NCBI GenBank assembly: GCA_947034895.1
Contig: OX344765.1
Span: 28,277,001-28,341,000, forward strand
From: Rhytidiadelphus loreus
Taxonomy: Eukaryota; Streptophyta; Bryopsida; Hypnales; Hylocomiaceae
DNA length: 64,000 bases
Direction of reading: 5' to 3'
Shown here: in pieces, positions 12,340 to 23,781 of the stretch
How positions within the stretch are numbered: position 1 is the first letter of the stretch
Layout: the number at the start of each line of letters is the position of its first letter
Notes under the pieces: model-generated
Databases searched by the model: none
The model's input: the letters and a program-made list of their open reading frames with translations, nothing else
What the model was told of the DNA's origin: nothing
Program-made: the position numbers and the translations under genes

Positions 12340-12358
12340 TATCGTCGATACGAAGATT
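12340..12358. repeat. Palindromic 19-mer, copy 11
   Basis: TATCGTCGATACGAAGATT, four mismatches, with the left half-site intact. It lies 32 bp upstream of the gene B start codon. Confidence 0.55.
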
Positions 12359-12390
12359 AAACTTTCTCATGTCATCTGATTTTTTGCAGA

Positions 12391-15264
12391 ATGGATATTC
12401 ATGGACCTGATGAATTTGCGGTTCCAGTACCCATATTACCTCCTGGTGTCGTTGGCTGCGAGGGGTTGCCTCGGCCATCCTGGATTACGAAGTGTGTCAC
12501 CCTACAAAATGAAGCAGGAGATGACGTTGCAAAAGGAGTTTGCCAAAGTGTTGATGTGGATCTTGTCATCGATAGTGATGGGAAGCCCTTAGGTGATGAC
12601 CGTGTTGCAGTGCAAATTGCAGAGTCATTATTCGAGGCAGAAGTCTCTTCAGGGTGGATGTGGTCAATGAAGGCATGGCACATCAAGCAAGTGTTCTTGA
12701 ATGGTATCAGTTTGTATGACCATGACCAGACACATATATACAATACGGCTATGAATGCCCTGAATCGCCGCATTCGAGTTGGTGTACGTTCTTATGAGAC
12801 GTCTCGGGAGAGGAGGGAGCAAGTCTTGCCTCCCAAAAAAGAATCCTTTCTCACTCCACAAGCAATTATTGAAGTGTCTACAAAACCATGTTGCCAAAAG
12901 AATTGCACACAACATTTTCCGCGTCACGAAATTGAGTCTATACGGTATCAATTGCATGTGAAAGGTGGAGTGTATGTCCGCAAGCTTTGCCTTCTTGAAG
13001 CACATAGGCAATCGCGCAAAGACACTGCTGGAAAGGAATGGATAACTTTGAGAAACATTGATGTATGTCTCACTACGTGGTGGACCATCCATGGGATTTC
13101 AAAAGCTACCTTCTACAGGTTCAAGCACATGGCCAAAGAGGGGAAGGAAGCAGAGGCACATGGGAATTTGGGATTGAAAAAACCTCGTACACAAACTCTA
13201 CAAGCGACCGCTACACTTCGGACGTTGATTGTAGGTGAAGCCGACAAAATGCCACACAAATCAAGAACACTAGATTCTGGGGAGAAAGTCCCTGCAATGG
13301 TTTTGCCGTCAGTGTTTCGTTGGAGTGAGCAACTTCCAAAAATCAACAAGGCTAATGAAGCATTCAATTTGCCTCCAATCTCCTCCAGTGGTTTAAGCAA
13401 CATTCGGCGTGCATCTTTCTCTAAATATGCTACAAAGGCTCGCGGAGACTCTTTCTCTAGATGTGGTTTGTGCGATACATACAAGCAATTGAAGAGTGCT
13501 TGTACTCCGTTGTCCATTGCGCAAGACAAGTGGGGGAGAATTTTAACTACCCATCTTAGTGGGCAAAAGGCCCACAGGGAACTTTATTATGGGTTCAGGC
13601 AAATATCTGAGGAATTTCCTAAAAAAATGTTGTGCATCATCCATGACAAAATGGATCATTCAAAGACCGCCTCACCTCACTTTTCTCACAAGACAAAAGC
13701 AACTGATTCTTTTATGAAAATGCCTGTGGCTATAACGGGTATGATTGCTCACAGTCATGGCGATGTTCGGTATGCTCACTACAGCTTAGACATTTTTCCA
13801 ACGGACTCAAATCATACTGTTGGATCTATTGCGAGGTTGTTGCGTGATCTCGAAGGAGAGCCCAAGAATTCATCGCGTACATTATTTTCAGAGGAGAGGA
13901 GTCAATCCACTTTAACTCATGCGTTGTTGGATGGCTCAGACATTTGCTTAGATTCTCTCCTTCCTCCTCCTGGAGAACCAATCCCTTATAGGCCTTTGCC
14001 GCCGATATTGGCCCTCCAACTTGACAATGCCTCAAGGGACAACAAGAATCGATGGGTTTTTGCTTTTTGCTCACTAATGGTTTACAAAGGCATTTTCCGC
14101 GAAATATATATTAACTTCCTCATTGTTGGCCACACTCATGAAGACATTGCTGCTCTTTTTGGTAGATGGAGCACAATGTTGAAGAGCAAGGATTATCCTA
14201 CACTTCCCAAGCTCATGAAATCCTTTATGGACTGTGAAACCCACCCCATCATTCCTCATTTCATTGAAGAAGTTCCTGATTTCAAGCAATTTGTGCAAGG
14301 ATACTTGAGTACAGGCGGGGATTTTTTGGAAGGTCATTCAACATCACAACAATTCAAATTCTACATGGATTCAAGTGGATGGCCCTTGATGGAGTACAAG
14401 AACTTGTGTACAGACAAGGATTGGTTGCCACAACATGGTAGAGGAATTCGCTTATGGGCGGAAACTGAAGATGGACGTCCCAAAGTGCCGAGTGGTTCTC
14501 CACCACCTTTGGCTCCCCAACAGATGAAATCATTGGGAGAGATCAAAAAGGGTTTGGATGGTTTCATTGCACATTGGAATAGAATGGCCAACAACGAAGA
14601 TTCTGGATCTTTTGGGAGAAAGAATGACCCCATAAAAGATTATTGGAAAGGTGTGAGAACCGCTCTAGATGAACCACTACTGGTGCGTGAGACCTTAAAA
14701 GATGGATTTTGGCCGGCTTCTAGGGTCACGGAAGAACTAGAAGACACAAGGCGAGAAGATGGCACAGTGCGTGAAGAGTTTGCAGAAGATCCACCTTTTG
14801 TTGGACGCAGACGTGATCGACCTAGACCTTCATTCCGTATTGCACGTGATGTATTTGCAGGTTATTTTGTGGTAGTACGTCCCGCTGATGAAGATCCAAA
14901 GCCGTTTTGGTTGGCAAGGGCGCTAACAAATCCGAATCCAGATCCAGGGCATATTCATCAGATCCAAATTCAATATTGGACACATGTTTCTGGTCGTCAC
15001 ATTGATTTGGATACATATGCTGGATGGGACACAAAAGTAGGGAATGTGTGGCGCGAAGACTGTGTCATCCCACCGTGTTGGTCAAATACGGACTGTATAA
15101 TGACAACTTTTAAGCCACGTGGAAAAAGGGGGGCCGAAGATCAACCTCAAGTTATTACAAAAGTTACAATTCCAAAGCCGCAGATCAACATCATCAAATC
15201 ATCAGTGGAGGCCTTTGTATCTAATTCAAGCAATGGTGCTTTCTCGGTTGGAGAAGAAGAATAG
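12391..15264 (+). CDS. Gene B: DUF7869-type protein with DDE-like motifs (mobile-element associated)
   Basis: One open exon of 957 codons ending in TAG. The ATG follows ttttttgcag|A, a good splice acceptor, so an upstream leader exon is likely. Visible parts, in order: a Cys cluster CCQKNC (167-172); a CGLC...C finger-like motif (358-371); IIHDKMDHSK with D419/D422; LQLDNASRD with D545; VGHTHEDI with H581, H583, E584 and D585; and a C-terminal Trp-rich, SH3/tudor-like stretch (about 828-890, FWLARA, IQYWTHV). The D...D...E spacing recalls an RNase H-fold (DDE) transposase or integrase. I recognise the LDN and HTHED pair as the DUF7869 type found in transposon-like plant genes; catalytic activity is inference. 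The absence of any stop over 2.9 kb suggests recent selection or recent arrival. Palindromic 19-mers crowd its 5' flank. Confidence 0.8.
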   Translation: MDIHGPDEFAVPVPILPPGVVGCEGLPRPSWITKCVTLQNEAGDDVAKGVCQSVDVDLVIDSDGKPLGDDRVAVQIAESLFEAEVSSGWMWSMKAWHIKQVFLNGISLYDHDQTHIYNTAMNALNRRIRVGVRSYETSRERREQVLPPKKESFLTPQAIIEVSTKPCCQKNCTQHFPRHEIESIRYQLHVKGGVYVRKLCLLEAHRQSRKDTAGKEWITLRNIDVCLTTWWTIHGISKATFYRFKHMAKEGKEAEAHGNLGLKKPRTQTLQATATLRTLIVGEADKMPHKSRTLDSGEKVPAMVLPSVFRWSEQLPKINKANEAFNLPPISSSGLSNIRRASFSKYATKARGDSFSRCGLCDTYKQLKSACTPLSIAQDKWGRILTTHLSGQKAHRELYYGFRQISEEFPKKMLCIIHDKMDHSKTASPHFSHKTKATDSFMKMPVAITGMIAHSHGDVRYAHYSLDIFPTDSNHTVGSIARLLRDLEGEPKNSSRTLFSEERSQSTLTHALLDGSDICLDSLLPPPGEPIPYRPLPPILALQLDNASRDNKNRWVFAFCSLMVYKGIFREIYINFLIVGHTHEDIAALFGRWSTMLKSKDYPTLPKLMKSFMDCETHPIIPHFIEEVPDFKQFVQGYLSTGGDFLEGHSTSQQFKFYMDSSGWPLMEYKNLCTDKDWLPQHGRGIRLWAETEDGRPKVPSGSPPPLAPQQMKSLGEIKKGLDGFIAHWNRMANNEDSGSFGRKNDPIKDYWKGVRTALDEPLLVRETLKDGFWPASRVTEELEDTRREDGTVREEFAEDPPFVGRRRDRPRPSFRIARDVFAGYFVVVRPADEDPKPFWLARALTNPNPDPGHIHQIQIQYWTHVSGRHIDLDTYAGWDTKVGNVWREDCVIPPCWSNTDCIMTTFKPRGKRGAEDQPQVITKVTIPKPQINIIKSSVEAFVSNSSNGAFSVGEEE

Positions 15265-16607
15265 TTTGTAGCTATATTAGTCAGTGAACTATTCTTGTTG
15301 CCATGATTGGGACAAACTATGAATTTTGCAAATTAACGTTTTAAGAGATTTGCAAGTATATATTATGTTGTGTAGACAATATTATGATATTATGGCCATG
15401 TAAAACTCTTCATTTCTATTAATAGTATGTTTTCATCCTTATTATTGCATTAAAGTATAATGCATTCACATTTTTTCCAACTTCTATTTTGTTGCCATGT
15501 ATATGAAGCGAAATGTATCGTTCTAGAAATATGTAGATTAGTATTTTCTTCAAGGTATTTTCATTCAAGGTACTCTCAATTTTAAGGTAATGTTTTACTT
15601 TAAGTATAACATCTTCATCTATCTTATTTCTATGCTTATAATGAATTAAACAAATAAAAATGTTAGTTGTTAGTTGTAGCTCCTTTTTTTAAAAGTATCT
15701 AAACAAATAAAATAGTGTTTTGACATTTTTGAGTCTCAATTTATTGAACAGTCTCAATTTAATGAACACTAAATGCACTTTAAATATAGAATAAATTAAA
15801 ATGAGACTCAAACTTGTCTCAAAATAATGAATAAGGCCTTCTTGGAGTGTAATGAAAGGGTGGTTGAAGCCATGTATAGGAAATGAGTAGGAATATCTTA
15901 CAATGATTATTGAATTGATTTGTTGATGATTTAGACGATATTAGGAACAACTAAGTAGTTGCTTCTATGTCATGAAGGTAACTAAATCTACACAAATTGC
16001 CTAGGATTACTTGGGGATAGAGTGTATTTAATTTTGGCACAATTCAACCCTTAAAAGACATTTGTCTATTGAATAGACAATTGAAAATTTGGGTAGGATT
16101 CTATGAAGTCAATTTTAGTTGGATGGTCACATAAATTTTAGTTGGATGTTCCTTTTAATCGGATATACCCCTTTAGTTGAATTTTTTTTTTAATCAAGTG
16201 CTTAGTTCAAATGTCATGTTGCTCTAAACTTTTCAAGAAACTCAGATAGCTTTGGGCAACTTTTGTAAAACTCCTCTTTTACTTTTGAAATTTGGTAGGC
16301 ATATAACTTACATAATACAAGATACAAAAGTAAAAAGAAATAAACATGTATAGTGTAAAAATCTCACTTCACAAGGAGTGAAAAGTAATTGGCCCTATTG
16401 GGCAAGATTAGAAGAAAAAAACTCTTCTAACTTCAAACATTCTAATCTTTCACTTTGTGTAGTCAAAGTTTATGAAAAAAATTCTACACATTCACATAGT
16501 AGTCTACTACAAATTTGTATGTTTGAAAAAAAATTCATTTTTTTTTCACTATCTAAAAAAATGACAGTTTCTTATAATTTTTGCTTGAAATATGCCTTAG
16601 TCTCTTA
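15265..16607. other. 3' flank of gene B, no gene seen
   Basis: AT-rich DNA with only weak AATAAA-like polyadenylation candidates (for example near 15652). No palindromic 19-mer occurs on this side. A small imperfect inverted repeat around gagtctcaattta is present near 15730-15830. Confidence 0.4.
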
Positions 16608-17061
16608 GAGCATATGCAATGCACACGGGAAACACAACAATATCAGCATTGTGCTGGGCCCGGACTAATATTTAATTAAAATTGTGCTCCAATGCAACCA
16701 TTATTGGGGCCTTCAATTCTATAGCCTTGGTATGCGACCACTCAGAACCGGCTAATTTGCAATATTTGAAGGGCCCACAAGTTGGCCCATTGTAAGAATA
16801 ATAATGATTGTCAACCCTTTTCCACATTGTAGATTGTGCCAATCAATTCAAATGTCCCTCGTTTCAATGAAAAGTTTTTTTTTAAATGTAGATTCTTTTC
16901 TTTCTTTTTATAATGCAAAAAAATTCACTTGATGTTGGGATTGCCAACTTTACATTTGGTCAATTTTTCCAAAGAAAAACCCGGCACTTCCAAGGCCTCA
17001 TGGAATGGCCTGCCATTTCTTGTTACAGGGCTTGTATATTGAGTTTGCATTGCAGATGCTC
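16608..17061. mobile_element. PIF/Harbinger-like MITE (454 bp)
   Basis: The terminal inverted repeats are GAGCATATGCAATGCACAC on the left and, reversed, GAGCATCTGCAATGCAAAC on the right (17 of 19 match). Each end is flanked by TTA (16605-16607 and 17062-17064), the 3-bp duplication usual for PIF/Harbinger elements. There is no coding capacity. Confidence 0.75.
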
Positions 17062-17068
17062 TTAGGGG

Positions 17069-17326
17069 TTAAAGGCTCCATCATGATCCTTTTGACTTTT
17101 TGCAAGTAATGAGTGGCATTGACAATTTTAGATGTTTTTACCTCAAGAATTGAAAATTTTGTACGACACCTAGGTTCCCACCAAAAAACAACCACATTTT
17201 AGTCACCTTTAAAGGCTCCAACATGCCATGCTTTCAATTTTCACAAGTAATGAGAGGCATAACCTCAAGAATTAAAATATTGTACCACACCTAACATCCC
17301 ACCAAATCCCACCACTCTTTAGGGTA
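17069..17326. repeat. Tandem duplication, two units of about 140 and 118 bp
   Basis: Units at about 17069-17208 and 17209-17326 share aaaggctcca, caagtaatgag, cctcaagaatt and gacacct/cacacct in the same order. The first unit has an extra ~20 bp in the middle. Confidence 0.6.
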
Positions 17327-17623
17327 GTATGTTGATGAAGCAACCCTTTAAGGGTTGGTCGGCCTTTTAGATGCACAAAGTATTTTCCCTTATTTTTCCC
17401 TTGAAGAGAAATTGATGAGGAATCTAAAACATCTTTTTTGGAGCATGTATGAATTAATTATGAGTTTCCAAATAATTTTGCTATAGGCACCTATTCTTGA
17501 TCTATCTTGCAAAAATTCAAACACGCTTAGTTTGAAAAATGATATGACTTTACCAAAAACAAGCATTATGCCATGCAAAAAGTAATACACAAGGTTCCAA
17601 AATGTGACCATTAGTAAACTTAA

Positions 17624-18469
17624 CCCCTAAAGGTTTTTGACTATGTTTTCACCCCAGATGCTCCAAAATTGTAATTTCTAGTACAAGTTCCAAATTTTAG
17701 AAAAAAAACCATTTTGGGACACATGTAACTATAGGATCTTGTAGTGTTTTGGTTTGAAAAGATGTAGAAAAAAATTCAAAAATTTCCACCATGTAAATTG
17801 CAAGATATTAATGTTTAAAATGACAAAAACCCTTTTGTCGGCCTTGAGAAAAACCAAGGAGTGACACTTTACAAGGTCAAATTTGTAGTGTGCATTTGGT
17901 TCGAAATGGATTCACTTTGACTCTTATTCCATCCATTGGCAAAGTATGAACCAATATTTGACAAATCTTATCACACTTTCACATTATCAACAATCCATTT
18001 AGTGATCATTACATATCCATTTCAAAACCGCTTATTGTCCATTACAAAGTTTCTGTTATAGAGTTTCTTATAGGAATACTTTGAAGAAGAGGGTCGCAAT
18101 AACACCGCACTCCTATAGTCCCTTATAAGTTAAGATCTTTGATCGGCAATCTTACACGAGTGAGCACCCTCTCTTTGCAAATTATCCCCACTACACTGTA
18201 AATGTCTTATTTCCTGTAATGGAGTCCCTCCTATCCCGGGGTTAATCCTTAATCGCTCCAACATCCATATACTGAACAATGAACAAAGGACTTGGACGTG
18301 CTGTTTAGTCCAGGTAACTTCTCATTCATCCAATGTAACACTTGAGTCTTCAAAATACAACCTTCCTTAATGACCAATTTCATGAAATTACGGGTAAGTG
18401 ATGTTTCTGTAGAAAGATACCTAAGCAAAAATGTGCCAAAATTTGAAAAAGGATGGAGGCGTTAAGGGG
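17624..18469. mobile_element. TTAA-bounded element (846 bp), piggyBac-like target
   Basis: It starts CCCCTAAAGG directly after TTAA (17620-17623) and ends GTTAAGGGG directly before TTAA (18470-18473). The terminal repeat is short (about 7-9 bp). The first ~270 bp match 38525-38800 closely in order and content, which supports a dispersed family. It has no ORF. TTAA duplication is the piggyBac hallmark; the class call is tentative. Confidence 0.45.
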
Positions 18470-18473
18470 TTAA

Positions 18474-19769
18474 AGATCTCCAGCTCCAGCATGCTCTCCG
18501 TGTCATTGGATCACAGTGGGTGGGCGATAACTGAGTTGTCAATCACAGGCAGCTTTTCTATTTTGAGCGATGTATCGATCTATCTGACAGGGTTGGTTAC
18601 AAAACAAAAGCGCTGGGACGGACTCACAGGGATCAAGGCAGTTAGCTCGAGACATTCTCATTTACCAAAGCAGCGTGGGAATCGATAGTGGCAGATCTTA
18701 ATGTCCAACAAACCAAAAATAACAAAATGAAAATGAGTTGTCCCCAGCACAACTGAACCTTGAATGCAAATCAAAAGGAGTGACATGATGTCGTCGGCCA
18801 GACGGTACGTAGATGAAGGCTGACGACGTGCCTGCCATGCATTGCAGAGCATTGATAGCTAGCGCGCGTACAACTTGAAGTCTACAACAGCGACGGAGTT
18901 GGTGAGACGATGGACGCTTGTTAATTAGTCTCCGGTGCTGGGTGGGGCGTCATCGATCAGTACTAATTAATTAAGTTGACGTCCTGCACTCAGCTCCAGC
19001 TGCCATCCTAGCTACCATCCATGTTTGCAAGCAAATGAGTGCTCAAGGTGGTTGCCGCGCGCTAACTTGCGGTAGGTTGATCAGTTGGGACAAAGCTCAG
19101 GTGTGATAATTAATGTAGTGATGACGACAGAAGGCGCGTCCTGCAGTACGTCAGCGCAATGAGGGGAAGCTACAATATTCATGTAGCTTGCAACGTAACA
19201 CTCGGACTTTATTGCGCCCATTCTTGTTTCTCTTAACTGCCCCCAAAATGGTGTGTGCAGGAGTAAGTAGCTGTTCATTGGAAGAGAACTGACTGAGTGA
19301 GAAGAGGAGGACCGAACTGATCAAAGGAGGCCTTGCAGAGACAAAAAGGTAACTGTACATGTGAGGATCGGAAGAATGTGAAGGACGTTACTTGAGAGTG
19401 AGGCAGTGCCACAGGTCGAGATGGACACTCATTGGAAAAAAAAATCATGGATAGCAAAAGACAGATCTAGAAGGATCTCTCAACAGTGCCGCGTAGCCAC
19501 AACAAGGGGAACGAATCAAGAACAGCCATGCTCATATAAGTTAGACTCTTTGTAGTTTTTGTATGAAATTGTGATTGAAGGTCATTTTAGTTGGAAATGT
19601 GAATCAGAATTAAGTGTTTGTGAAAAATATGACTAACACAACCGTACTGTTTGGAGGGTGGCATTTTTTTAAACCTAAAGTCAGAGGAGGTTGTCAGTAT
19701 CCAAAGAGTGGAGGCAGTTGGCAAATTTATGCCCAAGTTAGAGGAATTGTTGACCATCCTCAACCATTC
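18474..19769. other. Intergenic, GC-richer, no gene recognised
   Basis: The part 18480-19500 is richer in G and C and less repetitive than its surroundings, with several short chance ORFs and no recognisable product. It may be old single-copy DNA or a promoter region for the decayed gene that follows. Confidence 0.3.
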
Positions 19770-22140
19770 TCAACCGTTCATGGCCGATTATTGTCTTGCT
19801 CCATCGATCGATTGACACACACGTCTAAATCAGTAGAGTTTTTTTTGCTCCAATCACTACAGTAATGGAAACATGCTCCACATGCATAGTCTAATGCCTA
19901 CACTTGATCTAATTTGTGTGGGTCAAAAAAGTTAGTCTATGCGGACCATGTTTCCCGAGGGAATCAAGCAATGCTCAGAATCAAGCAACCGGAATATGTA
20001 GTTGGATGTCTGACTTCCATCCCCCGGGGAGTGCTATTGAGCACAGACAGCAATGTGGGATCAAAGAAGTGCATGTCAAAGCCTGGGATTCATCAATTTG
20101 TCGATTCTTCTCATACCATTGTTGCACTTTGTAAACCTCGCAGATAGAAATTCAAGCAAATCGGTACCGAAACAAAATGGCCAACACCTCTGAAGAATTG
20201 CAGAAACCTACAATTGGATTGATTTTCATCAGAAAATACCTTACGATCGGCAGTGTTTACAGCGACTAGCTAGGTATTCTAGGACACCGGGCCACCCGAT
20301 TTCACTTTTCTGAAGTAGCTGCGGCGACAGGTGCAATAATCATGACAGGTGCAATCACGTGCAGAGTAATTTCCAATGCAGTTAATTGCACACGTAGACC
20401 TAAGAAGGATTTTCGCAGAAGTGATGATTCTCGGGTTGCGGTTAACCACTTTGCTTGTAAACCCTAAACCTTCGAAACTTCAAACTTCAACCAGCTGAAG
20501 GAAGGGTTTACCCTAACATTCAATGAACTAGATAAGAGAAAAACTGATGCAAAGCAGGGCTTTATTTTTTGGGCGAAATAGTGCCAGATTGCACCCAAAA
20601 TATAAATAATTTGTGTAAAAAATGGTGACAAATTGTGAAGTTTTTACCATAAGAATTCAAATTATTTAAAAAAAATCTTGGATAAAATCGCTAGATTCTG
20701 GATGAAAACTAAATTATGGATCAGTATGTGATCGGGTAAAAGCCCTCCATTGTTTCAGTATTGTTTCAAATTGTTCACAATAGAGTATTGAAAGTATGTT
20801 GTTGCAGTATTGCAACAATACTACAATAATATAGTTTAGGTGTAAATGCTATCTCTCCATTGCAACAGTATTGTTGCATACTATTTGCAGTTTGGACACA
20901 ATATACTTTCAATACTCTATTGTGAACAATTTGAAACAATACTAATTGAAAGCAATGGGGGGCTTTTTCACTATGGCGGCGGGTAGAGTGAATATACGTT
21001 ATTGAGATATTTTCTATCCAATATGTGAAATGAATGTTGAAATTTGGAGCATCCCTATAACATTTTATATTGTGACTTTGGCACTTCATAAAATATGAAA
21101 AGAAAACTTGATACAAAGACACCTAGAAGTAGTCACGACAAGAAAGTAATAAGTGCTCCCATGTTGTTTGATTGCAAGACGCACACCATTGCTAGAGATA
21201 TTGATGTGACTTGGAGTAAGCTCTTTGCTTCGACATTGATATAAGGGAGGTGATAATTAGAGTTGTGTGGGTATCAATACCAATAATGGTACCAATAGGA
21301 GGACCTATCTCTTTTTTATTGGTTTAGGCAACTTCCCAAGTGATCTCTTACCAATAATGGTATTGGTATGGACCACTATCCACATGATACCTAGGATATA
21401 TACCTATGTCAATCCTATGTATTCTAGTAAAATAATACGTTATTGATATATGTCAAGTATTTAAAAATATCCTCTTTTGATTATTCCCCCCTCTTCTTTA
21501 ATACTAATTTCTATATTGATAGAAAAACTATTCTTCAAAAAGTAGGAATTTAGTGGATGGAAATCTTTCAATACTTGAAGGTATGTAGACTTCAATGGAA
21601 TTGAATTATGAACAAGTTGGTTTTGGGTCAAAAAGTAACACTCAAGAATGGGGAGGGGGATAGGAATGGAATATTCTACCTTCACAAAAATAGAAGCTCC
21701 TAATTGCAACACCTTTTATCCTCAAGCACCTAAAAATGGTCTTGAATGAACTCTTCTATGACTCAAAAACATCAAGACTTTTTGAAAGCAACCAATGAGA
21801 GGCTAAGAGCTTTTTGTAGGGAGCTTTTTGAAGTAATGAATGAAAGTTGGGACATTTCGTGCTTCGAAGGTGTTTATTCAAAGTTAGCTTTAAGGTATGT
21901 ATAAATTACTATGAATCATCAACTTTGAAAAGTTGTAAAATATTATTAGAGCATTGTAAATTATGAAACTACTTAGGTTGCATTTCTCTTGAGTTTGCTA
22001 ATAATTTCACATCAATTTTTCTTGTCATTCAATCTTCGAGGTAGTGGGACCTCAAAAAGTGTTCTTTTTAGGAGTTGTTACTTTATGTCATTCTTGAAGC
22101 ACCAAAATTCTAAGAGTGGCTATGGAAGAGATTGGCTACA
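19770..22140 (+). pseudogene. Decayed partial duplicate of the glucosidase I gene (5' part)
   Basis: Blocks match the GCS1 gene in the same order. 19776-19830 matches the 5' flank at 23580-23660. 20031-20110 matches the start-codon region 23759-23840, sharing gagcacagacagcaatg. 20265-20275 matches the end of exon 2. 20330-20545 matches intron 2 at about 24685-24905. 21165-21255 matches exon 3 with its intron border, and 22088-22135 matches exon 4 (tcattcttgaagcaccaa). Frames are broken throughout, and the exon 3 acceptor CAG has become CAA. A hairpin MITE sits inside (20738-20969), and unrelated sequence fills 21256-22080. No block matches exons 5-23. This is best read as a truncated tandem duplication by DNA, not retrocopying, since intron sequence is retained. 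Confidence 0.75.
20738..20969. mobile_element. Hairpin MITE with ~65 bp near-perfect terminal inverted repeats
   Basis: The left arm (from about 20738, AAAAGCCCTCCATTG) and the right arm (to about 20969) are inverted copies for roughly 65 bp, including ttcaaattgttcacaatag on one side and its complement on the other. The DNA can fold into a long hairpin. There is no ORF, and target duplication was not resolved. It interrupts the GCS1 pseudogene and is absent from the intact gene at the matching place. Confidence 0.75.
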
Positions 22141-23575
22141 TATTCCTATGTAATAAAATTAAAACTCAAATATATGTTCATAGGCTAAATTGCATTTAGA
22201 TATGATGTTTGACCAAATGTCTTTTTGAGTTCGTCTTTGACTTGAAATGATAGCTAGTCCATCATTAAGGTATTTAGCTAAAACATTATGGTTCAACAAG
22301 ATGAATTGTTGTATTCATCATTTTTACATGAACTTAAAAGTCATTCAATGGACACTTTATAAACATCACTTTTAAAATTGCAATATTACAATCATTTATG
22401 CATTGAGCCACTAATGGATGCTAACATTCAACCACAAGGATTATAATGAATGTTTTCAATAGCTTACTGTAAGAGCTAAATACAACCAAGTATGTTGAAA
22501 AAACAAGTTTAGTTTTTTTGTTCTTTAGGAATGTGGCTAATTTAGACATTTGGTTCTTTATAATTTTTGTGCAAGGTTCTAAATTAATTTAGCAAGGATA
22601 CAAGAAAATTTGTAAATTTGTAAAATTGAAAATTATATATTTAGATTATTTTCAAGCCAAATTTTATTTTTCTAAAAATGCTTTTAATTTGCGTTTCCCC
22701 TCCTACTAGAGTCTCAAAGAAATTAAATTCTCAACATCTAAAAACAATTTTTTTTTAAGGTGCATTATCTTCAATTGGTGTTCAAATGATAATTTTTAAA
22801 ATGAGATTATTAACAAATTGAAGAAAAATCTAGCCCATGTTGTTTTGTAATCTTCTAATGTTGGGATAACATTTTACAAATTTCCTAAATTGAGAATATA
22901 TGAATCTTATGCATAAACCTAGATTCACCTTAAATAGAAATCCTTGAAGTACAAGAATGTCTCAACTTTCATTGGTTACTTTAAAAAGCTCTTTGCTTCT
23001 CATTTGTTCTTTTAAAAAGCTTGTAATGGTTTTGATTTGTAAAGGAGTTCATTCAAGTTCATTTTCAGTTTAGGTATTAGAGATTAGAAGGTGCTTCATT
23101 TGGGTGCACTTACCTTAACCACTAAACATTGTGAAGTCCATGTTTTAGATGACAAACAAAGTGCTTTTGGACAACATTTTGTCTAACTCACTTCTCTTGC
23201 ATTCAAATCCATCTTGGTTTCTTTAAAGATAACCTTCCTTCACGACCAATTCAATAACTATACAACTACCAATATATAAGCAAAAATGTACAAAAACTCA
23301 AACAAGGATTAGGGCAATAAAGGAATTAATTGTTAGTTCTCTAAAATCCATATCCTTGAATGATGGACAAAATGCTTCAATTGACAAACCTCATAGTTGA
23401 ATCCAAAGTAATTATTGAATCTTGAATAACTACACTTTCTTTAGGACCGATTTCATAATCTTGAGGATAACAATACATTTGTATGAAGAGAGAAGCAAAA
23501 ATATGTAAAAATTCAAAAAAAGATTTGGGTATTAAACAATTAAAGAGGGAGAGACTGTTGGGGCGAATTTGGACA
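22141..23575. other. Intergenic between pseudogene and GCS1; repeat relics
   Basis: No gene is seen. Segments 23225-23334 and 23428-23540 resemble each other and the right end of the TTAA element (18336-18474). They share agcaaaaatgt, caaaaa and a terminal ...aaagg/aTTAA, and look like relic ends of that family. Confidence 0.45.
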
Positions 23576-23781
23576 CTTGAATGGCCGATCGTCTTCCTCG
23601 ATTGTTCGATTCTCACGTCCAAGTCATCGGAGTTTAGGGTTGCAATCCGTTGCTCCGATCGAGCAGATGCTCAACACTCCGCACCGACATCTGTTTCCTC
23701 ACAATCGCAAAGTGTCGGGAAGAGAGGCAGGAATCTGACGAGCAGGAAATTCTTTTGGAGTGCAATTGAGCACAGACAGCA

